Assembly: GCA_003439945.1 (NCBI GenBank) | Contig: QVRM01006096.1 | Span: 1-64,000 of the forward strand | Direction: 5' to 3' | Length of the DNA stretch: 64,000 bases | From: Dermanyssus gallinae | Lineage: Eukaryota > Arthropoda > Arachnida > Mesostigmata > Dermanyssidae | Shown: positions 57,801-64,000 of the stretch, piece by piece | Numbering within the stretch: position 1 is the stretch's first letter | Layout of the letters: each line of letters begins with the position of its first letter | Notes under the pieces: generated by a model | Database searches by the model: none | Told to the model about the DNA's origin: nothing | Seen by the model: only the letters and a program-made list of their open reading frames with translations | Translations under genes and position numbers: made by a program

Positions 57801-59683
57801 GATCGAGAGTAACACCATTTCTTGGTAATGACATTGACCGACGGGCACGAAATGTGAGAGAAAGATGGATATAGATGAACGGATTCTTTTTGACGGATGG
57901 ATTCACCAGAGGCTATATGTCGGAATGAATTTCGTAATTGAATTATTTCTAGAAAATATAATTAACTTTATTTTCAGTTTCCCGTTTACATGCTTGCTTT
58001 TTTAGAATGATATTTGTCGATGTCGAATGCCTCCTTGTCGTCATCACGTCTAACCCGTATGATCTATGTCATTGCTGTTTCTCTTTTTTTCTATTACGAC
58101 AGCTATCTGTGTAAGGAGAGTGGGATCAATCGAAAGAACATCGTCGACACCCGAGTGCATTGTGTTCTTTATTTTATCTCTTCGCTTGGGCGTGGCTTGA
58201 AGCCTCTCGACGTTGCTTTCATGAAAGCGCTACAACATAAGGTAATGTCGTATTCTGCATTTATATATAAATATATTCCTTAACCACGCGCCAACAGCCC
58301 CTTCAGAGTACAAGTCGCCTGGCTTTATCTAATTCAGAACCTCAAAGCTCCCGATGAGACAACAGCCAATGTTTTGAACCAATTATTAGTGTAGCATTGT
58401 TCGATTCGTAATTGACCAGTTGATCGGTTAGCTAACTAGTCTATCTGACCAAATAACGGCTATATATATACATCACTATCCACTATATATGCATATATTG
58501 AATGCGTTGTTGCCGTTAATACAGGTGAACATAATTCCGTTAATCGCGAAAGCGGACTCGCTTACGGCGAAGGAGTGCGAGGCACTAAAGGACACGATTC
58601 GCCAGCAGGTGGCCGAACATGGCATTCAGTACGTATCACCGTTTCACATAGAGGCCGCTAAAGAAAGAACTGTGTAGTTTCAGTTTTCATACTTGCAACT
58701 TACTAGGTATGTGACAAAATATAAGGTTTTAATTCAAGTAAATAATCATTAATACAGAATACAGCATTCCGTTAATCGCGAAAGTAACGGCAAAGGAGGC
58801 TTCAGTGCTTTCAAAGGCCTTGACGAAGGAGCAAAGACCCGTACACACATACATATATAGCCAATTCAACGCTGCCGTGCCGTGCGTACGTTTCTTGTTT
58901 TATTGTCGCGGATCCAGAATCTACGACCTCATGCCTTTAGACGATGACCCGTCTCTAAACGATCCGGAGTACGTCAAGGAGATCAATCAGCTCCGCGAGA
59001 GCTTTCCTCTTGCCGTGTGCGCTGCTCTCGATGTTCAGGAGGTCAACGGCAAGAAAGTTCGCGCACGCAGATACCCTTGGGGCTTTGTTGAGGTCGACAA
59101 CGAAGGCCACTGTGATTTCCAGAAGCTCAAGACTATTATTATTCATCACCTCGAAGATATGATCGAGAGGACGGAAACGGTAAATGCACAGAATATAAAC
59201 ATATACGGTAGATTTATTATTTAAAGCACTTTGGGTTCTATAACTGATGCGCGTGACATGCAAGCTTTGCTGCTCACGTTTACTTACCTGTCGTGACCTG
59301 CCCGTAATCAATAGCATAAACTGTCGGTCTTTTATGTTTATGAGTGTGGAGCATACCGCACAGTAGCATACCGCTGAAAGTATTCGTTGCTCATTCGTTA
59401 TTGGTTGCTGCGGCTGCTGCTGGTGTTGCAGGTTCACTACGAAAGCTATCGCGTCCAGTGTCTGATGGACAAAGGCCTGAAACAGCCTGACAAGCAGATT
59501 CTCGTTCTGCCTTCCGACGACGTCCTGCAGAAGGAGCGGGAGCTGCGCGAGAAGGAGAAGCAGTTGCGCGAAATGGAGCGCCAACTCGAGGTCATGCGTT
59601 TCGAGATGGCCAAACAGGCGTCCCGAAGCAATCTCGACTCGTCGTCTAACGTCACGGCATCCAGTGGAGAAGAAAAGGACTAG
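52603..59683 (+). CDS. Septin family GTPase (SEPT2/Sep1-like group), six exons
   Basis: Septins are GTP-binding proteins that polymerise into filaments and rings at the cell cortex, in cytokinesis and membrane scaffolding. Exons: 52603-52769, 54221-54409, 58103-58241, 58525-58628, 58918-59179 and 59432-59683. All introns are GT/AG and phases agree throughout. The joined reading is 370 codons, close to the family norm. It shows a polybasic stretch ([11 protein letters not shown]), the G1 P-loop [10 protein letters not shown]3 DTPGYGD, G4 AKAD, the septin unique element ([14 protein letters not shown]) and a C-terminal coiled coil ([20 protein letters not shown]). The first exon seen begins exactly with ATG after an acceptor, so upstream exons may be non-coding or may add a longer N terminus. 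The usual AV(V/C)G(S/A)N block after G4 reads [11 protein letters not shown], a divergent form. Convergent with TFB1M downstream. Confidence 0.93.
52770..54220 (+). other. Septin intron 1 (1.45 kb)
   Basis: Holds a TA tract at about 53090-53116, a ~32-bp tandem duplication at 53934-53999 and GTT/GCT triplets at about 54019-54056 near its 3' end. No mobile element was identified. Confidence 0.85.
54221..54409 (+). CDS. Septin exon 2: switch region with DTPGYGD
   Basis: Starts after CCTGCGTTAG and completes the split Arg codon. It encodes [19 protein letters not shown] and the G3 motif DTPGYGD, then [15 protein letters not shown]. Donor AACAG|GTAGGT. It ends in phase 2. Confidence 0.95.
54686..54860. 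repeat. Compound (TA)n tract
   Basis: TA runs with several short interruptions, ending about 36 bases left of the mariner. Confidence 0.95.
54897..56211 (-). mobile_element. Mariner transposon with intact transposase
   Basis: About 1.3 kb, the usual mariner size. Imperfect inverted repeats are seen at the ends: GGTGTTCAAACGTATCGCGA at 54898-54917 and the complement of GGTGTGTTCAATCGTTATCG at about 56189-56208. TA dinucleotides lie just outside both ends. The element sits antisense in septin intron 2. Confidence 0.88.
55038..56006 (-). CDS. Mariner transposase, apparently intact (DD34D)
   Basis: An uninterrupted frame of 322 codons starting at the ATG at 56006 ([20 protein letters not shown]). 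The frame is open 15 codons further upstream, but this start agrees with the family. It has N-terminal helix-turn-helix modules ([19 protein letters not shown] as the second recognition helix). The catalytic core has Asp in [12 protein letters not shown] and [12 protein letters not shown], with the third Asp in [17 protein letters not shown], the DD34D signature of mariner. Length and motif set are normal for a cut-and-paste mariner transposase acting at TA targets. I see no stop, frameshift or lost catalytic residue, so this copy could be active or very young. Confidence 0.93.
   Translation of the reverse strand: MDQRTCIKFCVKNEIKCADAFRMLTVAYGEATLDRSNVYRWYKMFSEGREDVNDEERAGRPSTSTTDEKINEVEKMVLANRRITVREVAEDLNISIGSCHSIFINDLGMRRVAAKFVPKLLNCDQKQHRMNIANEMLDSVRDDPNLLQRVITGDESWVYGYDVETKAQSSQWKLPHEPRPKKAREVRSNVKVLLTVFFDCRGVVHHEFLPQGRTVNKEYYLQVMRNLREVIRQKRPDLWKNKNWLLHHDNAPAHTSLLVREFLAKNNTLMMRQPPYSPDLAPCDFFLFPKLKRPMKGRRYATLDEIKTASKEELNKIKKMVF
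56543..57465 (-). mobile_element. Decayed mariner copy flanked by TA tracts
   Basis: Inverted-repeat-like ends: TACGAGAGCGGTCGAAAAG at 56541 and the complement of TACGGGAGTGGATCGGCAAG at about 57446-57465, with TA microsatellites outside both. Inside, on the minus strand, [14 protein letters not shown] (about 56940-56985), HDNAPAHTS (about 56858-56890) and an N-terminal [13 protein letters not shown] (about 57350-57390) are mariner transposase motifs. Large parts are missing and several stops occur. It is a different mariner lineage from the intact neighbour. Confidence 0.78.
57565..57906 (-). pseudogene. LINE type X extreme C terminus, fragment
   Basis: An open minus-strand frame of 113 codons containing [20 protein letters not shown] and SVLGTM. 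The LINE type recognised at 23.1 kb is known to end with a ...FLFQRLSVAVQRGNAASVLGT-like block, so this is taken as its C terminus. The N-terminal side of the frame is not recognisable. The assignment rests on family memory. Confidence 0.55.
58103..58241 (+). CDS. Septin exon 3
   Basis: Starts after CTATTACGACAG. Encodes [20 protein letters not shown] and [16 protein letters not shown], conserved in SEPT2-type septins. Donor CATAAG|GTAATG. It ends in phase 0. Confidence 0.95.
58525..58628 (+). CDS. Septin exon 4 with G4 motif AKAD
   Basis: Starts after CGTTAATACAG. Encodes [20 protein letters not shown] and [10 protein letters not shown]. The donor at GGCATTCA|GTACGT gives phase 2 and joins in frame to exon 5 as [13 protein letters not shown]. 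An open reading beyond the donor is not used. Confidence 0.9.
58750..58860 (+). pseudogene. Decayed duplicate of septin exon 4
   Basis: Within intron 4, the sequence TTAATACAG followed by ATTCCGTTAATCGCGAAAG reproduces the acceptor and first codons of exon 4, including an exact 19-base match. A roughly 10-base deletion removes the AKAD region and the reading frame is lost after ACGGCAAAGGAGG. It therefore looks like a tandem exon duplication that has degenerated. Confidence 0.75.
58918..59179 (+). CDS. Septin exon 5 with the septin unique element
   Basis: Starts after GCGGATCCAG. Encodes [39 protein letters not shown] and [20 protein letters not shown]. Donor GAAACG|GTAAAT. It ends in phase 0. 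Confidence 0.93.
59432..59683 (+). CDS. Septin last exon with coiled coil
   Basis: Starts after GGTGTTGCAG with [10 protein letters not shown], the conserved HYENYR block. A coiled coil with heptad-like Glu/Lys/Leu follows at about codons 33-60 of the exon, then a Ser-rich tail and TAG at 59681. Confidence 0.95.
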   Translation, partial: VHYESYRVQCLMDKGLKQPDKQILVLPSDDVLQKERELREKEKQLREMERQLEVMRFEMAKQASRSNLDSSSNVTASSGEEKD

Positions 59684-60256
59684 CTCACCTAAAGTGGAAT
59701 GTTTAGTGGCTCCTATTGCTCCTTAATAGGGTTGCCTTTCGTGAACCATGTCCATACAGCGCGGCATATATATATATATATATATGTAGTGATGCGGCGT
59801 CACAATTTGTTTCCACAATCAGCTGCAAGAGAGAGAAAGAGAGCCTACTTCGAGCCATTGTGGTGCGTGTAGGTTCTAGCCAATAGTTTCCTCGGATAAC
59901 GTGAAATGGTTCACGGAGTTATTGACGATTCGACTGATATTATGTGACGTTAACGCGCATAGGGCGCAAGAAGCCACGAGTACAATCGTATTGGAATTGT
60001 AATGAGAATTATCCGGGGGTTATCCCTACAATTAAGTCATTATGCCGAAGGCATACTGATTACTGATACTGAGGTGACTGATTGGATTCACTCACTGATC
60101 GCCTGCTACGTGAGGGACTGTTAGTGGCCATGTTCAAATGCTCTCTAAGTGCCTAATGACATTCAATGACGTAGTAGCCTACTACGAAAGACTGCGAAAA
60201 CTATGCACTAGCTAGCTCTTGTTGTTGCAATCGTAGCGGAAGTAGCAGCAACGATA

Positions 60257-60290
<34 letters not shown>

Positions 60291-61495
60291 TAATTATACC
60301 GCTCAAGAGTTGGTGGCTATACAAAACGAACAAATCTACTGAAGCAACATTATCAGGTAGATAATAGCAGCCTTAATATGTTTCTCTGACATCGAATAGT
60401 CTTGTGAAAGTTACAAAAGCATCGAAGGTCCTTCGCCGGTCGCACAGAAGCGCTGATTGGGCTAAGGTTAGATTGGTAAAAAGCGATTAAATAATAAGAT
60501 ATATATATACGACCGAGGAAGAACGACAGGTCACCAGAGATTGAATATGACTGTAAAAAAAAGACATTGTGCCAACAGGGTTCCCTATATTTGCATTCAT
60601 ACATGCGGGGACAAAGATTATACAACTATATATACATGTTTTCTTCTCTATTTCCGTCCGATAGGATGCGTGTGGGCACTGCGCACGTGTGTCTACAGCA
60701 AATGAATAAAAATGCTTTGAATTGTGTATTTATAATGTTCGTTGTTTTCCTCTAGCATGTATGACATATCAAAACACCGTTATGCGCAAAAATAATTTTA
60801 ACTCAGTTAAAGTTACTTTTTAGACCCTAATTAGCATGCGGTTTGTAAATATACTCAACAGCGCCGAACATAGCTAGTAACAAAACTGAATTGCACTTCC
60901 AGGAAGCATATAGGCATAGCGAATTTAGATTAACATTTCATATCAGCAGTACCGTTAGGGACGCTTGTTGCATAGTTTGTCGCAATGCACCATACAGTAT
61001 CTGCAGACGCATGAGAATGATATATCGTGAAATGATTCATCCCGCATATAAGTGACGGTTATATATTAGTACATATATGTATACGTCCTCAAAGAGCGCA
61101 ACGTTGGGAGACGTCTGTCTGTGATACATGCTTTCAATCCATTACCCTCCCAGTATTTTTCTATCTACGCTAGATGTTTCGTTAATGTTCGCACCTCAAA
61201 CCCTCTAATATGCCAATTACAATAATAACGTGCGATCATATCTGGAACATAAAAGCAGAGCAGGCCATATATAGAGCGACATACGGTGCGGAAGTGCGGC
61301 AGCAGTGCTCGACACGACGACCAAATGCAATTTGTCAGCTTGAAGGAGGAGGAACACTAGACGTTGAAATAGAAAACCAACCGAAACACAACAATGCAAC
61401 AAACGACAGCAAGGGGTGTATTCTTCACTCGAAAATATATCCATTGAGGCAATACACTACATCGAAACTGCACTGACTTTCGATGACTTTCCGTG
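59684..61495. other. Convergent intergenic stretch and septin 3' UTR
   Basis: No further gene. TA tracts at about 59765-59785 and 60254-60287. A poly(A) signal AATAAA for the septin is at 60705-60710. No clear polyadenylation signal for TFB1M was found on the minus strand. Confidence 0.5.
60705..60710 (+). promoter_or_regulatory. Candidate polyadenylation signal of the septin gene
   Basis: AATAAA about 1.0 kb after the septin stop; I see no earlier canonical copy on this strand. Confidence 0.4.
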
Positions 61496-62110
61496 TTAGG
61501 ACATATCGCGCGCAGTCGTCTGTTGAGCTGCAGGCGGGCATGTTATTATCCGACGAGTGACGAGACCCGACTGCTCGCCGGTAGCCTCACGCTGCCGTGG
61601 CTCTGAATTCTGCCGGTAGTTGTAGTTGTAGAGACCGTCGATTTGCTCGCAAAGTGAAGCGTACTCGTCGCAGATGCGCGAGAAGTCCTCAACTGTGAGC
61701 ATCATTGTGACAAGCTCGGGATCGATGTCACTCCGCGTCATAATGTGCGGTACGAGCTCGGCGCAGAGAGGTTCGGGTATGAGGTTTCGCAGTGTGCGTC
61801 GGATCGACTTGCGTTTCGTGTTGAACAAACACCTGAGCACCTTCTCAACGAGCTCGAATCTCTGCCGAAATAACGGCTCTTTGCGTGGGATAAGGCGGAC
61901 GACACCGGAGTCGACCTCGGGTGGTGGCACAAACGACCCGCCTGCAATGGTAAAGCACTCCTTCACGTGACAGTAGCCCTGGGCGAGAATCGATAGACGA
62001 CATTTTTCCGGGTCGGCGTCGTTGGCACCGAGCCGACGGGCGACCTCTTTCTGAAACGTGAGCGTCATTCTTACGCGTCCATGCTTCCACGCCCCACTCC
62101 GTTCCGACAC
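61496..62110 (-). CDS. TFB1M: TFB1M last exon
   Basis: The 205-codon exon starts after the acceptor GCACTTAG, with VSERSGAWKHGRVRM, and stops at TAA (61498-61496). It carries the TLTFQKEVARRL and FVPPPEVDSGVV blocks and the C-terminal helical domain. Confidence 0.93.
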   Translation of the reverse strand: MSERSGAWKHGRVRMTLTFQKEVARRLGANDADPEKCRLSILAQGYCHVKECFTIAGGSFVPPPEVDSGVVRLIPRKEPLFRQRFELVEKVLRCLFNTKRKSIRRTLRNLIPEPLCAELVPHIMTRSDIDPELVTMMLTVEDFSRICDEYASLCEQIDGLYNYNYRQNSEPRQREATGEQSGLVTRRIITCPPAAQQTTARDMS

Positions 62111-62603
62111 CTAAGTGCCATGCCACAACAACAACAACAACAAAAAACCATACTATTATATATAAGGGTTGCCCGAATTTAAAGCGCGCAAGTTACGAAA
62201 AAGTTATAAGTTACCTTTATTATAAGTCTATTAACACATTTAATGTGCTCAAATTAAGAGAAAGTTATAAGTTACCTCTGTTATAACTCGATTAAAAATT
62301 GTCATTTCTGTTCTCGCGTTGATTGCTGTTCTTTCCTGAATGCATCGATCCACCATGCGTTAAGTTAATTTTAAATGCTGGAAGGTGAATCACGTGAATC
62401 GGCTATACGCACACTGCGATGCACCCTTCGAAAGTTCTGTTACAACCCTGAAGGCTGGCGCTGATGTCACCGCTTTAATTATGACGCTATCACACGTGTC
62501 TTCAATTTTTCATATTGGCAAACCTTATATATATATTTATCTATAAAATATTGTGATGATTTATTAATCATTTACAATACGTTTGCACACTCCGCACTGC
62601 TTG

Positions 62604-62672
<69 letters not shown>

Positions 62673-64000
62673 TTGTACATTGCATCTGATATTACATTAA
62701 TGTCCATCAGGCGAAGGCTAGAATATTTGGATACCTTCATGGAGTTTAAAATACGATTGTACATAAGACAATCCGCTCCAAAATAGGATTTATCATAATG
62801 GAATTACGGGCAATTTTACACATCAACAATGAGGCACAATAAAGGAAATTCCCCAGCACACCTTCAACTGCTCAGAGAGCTCCCCTGCCACGGTGTCCGT
62901 GTATGCAACCGGGCAACATTTTCCAGTTAAAAAAATATCTATAAGTTACACGTTTACCACCATCACCTAGGCAGGTTTCGGTTATAAGCATTACATCAAA
63001 ATTATTTTATGCGGTGTATGAGTTAAGCCATTGTGTATTTTCTTTTTACCAATCGAGCGTGAATCAAACTATACACGTGTTTCATTAATTTTTATGGTTG
63101 CCGTTCTCCACAGCCCCGTTCTTTACAAAGCCCCCCAACGAGGTTACCACCGCTACTGATATACCAGCATTTGTATAGCATCAGCCGTGAACTATATAGC
63201 CTGCACATACTCTGCAACTCGTTCAGATAGATGCATTTCCTAAAACTTCCTACCTAAAATATATTATTGAAATCTGCCCTATGGAACATTATTCCCGTGT
63301 GATATAAATTTAGGGCTTGATCGAAAAGCGTTACAGCCTACCATTTGCATCCAGCGAACGACGAGGATCGTCGATACGGAAAACGGGAGGTTGCCAATCA
63401 GATGTATGTCAGGCGGATGATCTTCCCAAGGAGTTGCCTTCGCAGCTGGAATGAGATCGTCTAACGGTCTCAACAGGATGTCGCCATGAACAACCTGTAA
63501 GGCCGATCCAAAAGTAGGCAGTGTACAAGCGCAGTTCAAATAAACACCAACCAAATTAATTCTAATTACAAGAATGTTTGTCTATATACTAAAGTCGCCC
63601 TGCACTTTCTGTTCTAGGCCTGACTCTATGCCAAGCTCAAGAAAAGGACTTATACGGAAACTATATGTATGTATGTATGTATGAGCAAACACGAGTCAGG
63701 AATGTATCAATCATTTAGAAAAAAACATATCAAAGAAAACAGCGTAGTTGAGGAAGGGTTACAATAAGCAAGCTATTTAAAACGGCGTTACGAGACAAGA
63801 TATAATAGATGCCGGCTGACATGACTGCAAAAGCAGTAACACAAATCAAATGCACAAACCAAATGGACTTGTTAGAAATGGTAAACAGAGAAATATATGG
63901 CAATAATATTATAGTGATGCGCTTAATGGGAACCTACCTTTAGACGGTGTTCGGTGGCTTCGGCAAGCAGTTCGAGTGCTGGCAAAAATCTTCGATCTTT
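61496..64000 (-). CDS. TFB1M: Mitochondrial 12S rRNA dimethyladenosine transferase 1 (TFB1M), 3' three exons
   Basis: TFB1M uses S-adenosylmethionine to dimethylate two adjacent adenosines in a conserved stem-loop of the mitochondrial small rRNA, which is needed for mitoribosome assembly. Exons on the minus strand: 64000-63938 (partial, window edge), 63494-63342 and 62110-61496, all with GT/AG introns and joined in phase 0. The reading shows DRRFLPALELLAEATEHRLK, VVHGDILLRPLDDLI, then the motif IV block HLIGNLPFSVST, and HGRVRMTLTFQKEVARRLGA. SFVPPPEVDSGVVRLIP and the helical C-terminal domain follow. These match the KsgA/Dim1-type Rossmann methyltransferase family and TFB1M within it. The SAM-binding N-terminal exons lie beyond the window. 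The C-terminal tail (about 40 residues after NYNYRQNSEP) is not conserved. Confidence 0.93.
62190..62285. repeat. Imperfect tandem duplication
   Basis: A unit around AAAGTTATAAGTTACCT (about 62198 and 62261) occurs twice about 63 bases apart, with diverged flanks. Confidence 0.7.
62546..62606 (-). mobile_element. R2-like retrotransposon, extreme 3' end only (61 bp)
   Basis: Matches the last ~60 bases of the full-length element's 3' UTR with three or four mismatches. TA-rich sequence lies at the 3' side and a pure TA tract at the 5' side, so the whole insertion is framed by TA repeat. Confidence 0.85.
62607..62668. repeat. (TA)n microsatellite
   Basis: Pure TA joining the 61-bp R2-like end to a LINE fragment. 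Confidence 0.95.
62669..62830 (-). pseudogene. CR1/Jockey-type LINE C-terminal fragment
   Basis: The minus-strand peptide MYNRILNSMKVSKYSSLRLM parallels MFNRIINSSNKSNYFSIRLN of the LINE at 46920-47500, and upstream bases to about 62830 keep the similarity (an AC.I..I.L...G..NS.I-like stretch). Truncated on both sides. Confidence 0.65.
62840..63341. other. No further feature in the TFB1M intron
   Basis: AT-rich intronic sequence up to the donor of the TFB1M exon at 63342. Confidence 0.5.
63342..63494 (-). CDS. TFB1M: TFB1M internal exon with motif IV (GNLPFSVST)
   Basis: 51 codons between the acceptor CCTTACAG and donor AAATG|GTAGGC. Encodes VVHGDILL, PWEDHPPDIHLIGNLPFSVS and TILVVRWMQM. The NLPF motif is the adenine-binding/catalytic block of this methyltransferase family. 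Confidence 0.95.
63495..63937 (-). other. TFB1M intron
   Basis: 443 bases of intron. A short GTAT tandem run at about 63664-63682 is its only repeat. A stretch near 63612-63645 weakly resembles the tail of SINE type A. Confidence 0.8.
63938..64000 (-). CDS. TFB1M: TFB1M exon, cut by the window edge
   Basis: The 21 codons inside the window read KDRRFLPALELLAEATEHRL plus Lys, ending at the donor CTAAAG|GTAGGT. The block follows the conserved SAM-binding acidic loop (vEKDRRF), whose first part lies beyond the window. Confidence 0.9.

Larger units (their letters stand above)
54410..58102 (+). other. Septin intron 2 (3.7 kb) loaded with transposons
   Basis: Contains a long compound TA tract (54686-54860), an intact mariner (54897-56211), a decayed mariner bounded by TA tracts (56543-57465) and a LINE type X fragment (57565-57906), all antisense to the septin. 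Its first bases carry a short GTTC/GCTC tandem run (54415-54445). Confidence 0.9.
62111..63341 (-). other. TFB1M penultimate intron with transposon pieces
   Basis: 1.23 kb. Holds a ~70-bp tandem duplication, a 61-base R2-like 3' end, a TA tract and a LINE fragment, described separately. Confidence 0.85.

Noticed and set aside
58629..58677. Extension of septin exon 4 in frame to a stop at 58677
   Set aside because: The donor GTACGT at 58629 joins in phase to the conserved next exon; the extension shows no septin similarity.

Overview
The window is eukaryotic nuclear DNA, most likely from an arthropod (a chelicerate such as a mite would fit, but that is inference). The evidence is two spliced metazoan genes with GT/AG introns, tRNA-derived SINEs, mariner/Tc1 transposons, several non-LTR retrotransposon types, a broken Gypsy element and dozens of long (TA)n tracts. 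No CRISPR array, operon, rRNA or convincing free-standing tRNA gene was seen.

Host genes lie at the right-hand end. A septin GTPase is on the + strand (six exons, 52603-59683, 370 codons from the first ATG seen). The mitochondrial rRNA dimethyladenosine transferase TFB1M is on the - strand (three exons, 64000-61496; its 5' part lies beyond the window). The two converge on a 1.8 kb intergenic stretch. The septin has two large introns, one holding an intact mariner and a decayed one, and three short introns, one holding a decayed copy of its own exon 4. A possible two-exon + strand coding fragment at 26.1-26.6 kb is unidentified.

The left and middle parts are mainly a transposon graveyard. In order: a 3' piece of an R2-like retrotransposon (1.2-1.9 kb); LINE pieces with a SINE and a small MITE-like element between them (1.9-5.2 kb); a complete R2-like element with an open 1088-residue ORF (7.2-10.7 kb) and a 1.63 kb Tc1-type transposon with long inverted repeats (10.8-12.5 kb), both embedded in TA tracts; a decayed DDE transposon (16-17 kb); LINE, mariner and SINE relics (18-34 kb); a Gypsy gag and pol in opposite orientations, with an R1-like retrotransposon in pol marked by a target duplication and an oligo(A) tail (36.4-39.1 kb); a near-perfect 290 bp palindrome (40.7-41.0 kb); a dead Tc1-type element (41.4-42.7 kb); and a triplet-repeat-rich, locally GC-rich zone (44-50 kb) that could hold 5' regulatory or untranslated exons of the septin, although no exon was proved.

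The most notable theme is use of (TA)n microsatellites as landing sites. All three R2-like copies that keep their 3' end stop at the same terminal bases and run into a TA tract, which suggests a microsatellite-targeted relative of the rDNA-specific R2 elements. At least four tRNA-derived SINE types and one recurrent LINE type (fragments at 23.1, 31.4 and 57.6 kb) can be told apart.
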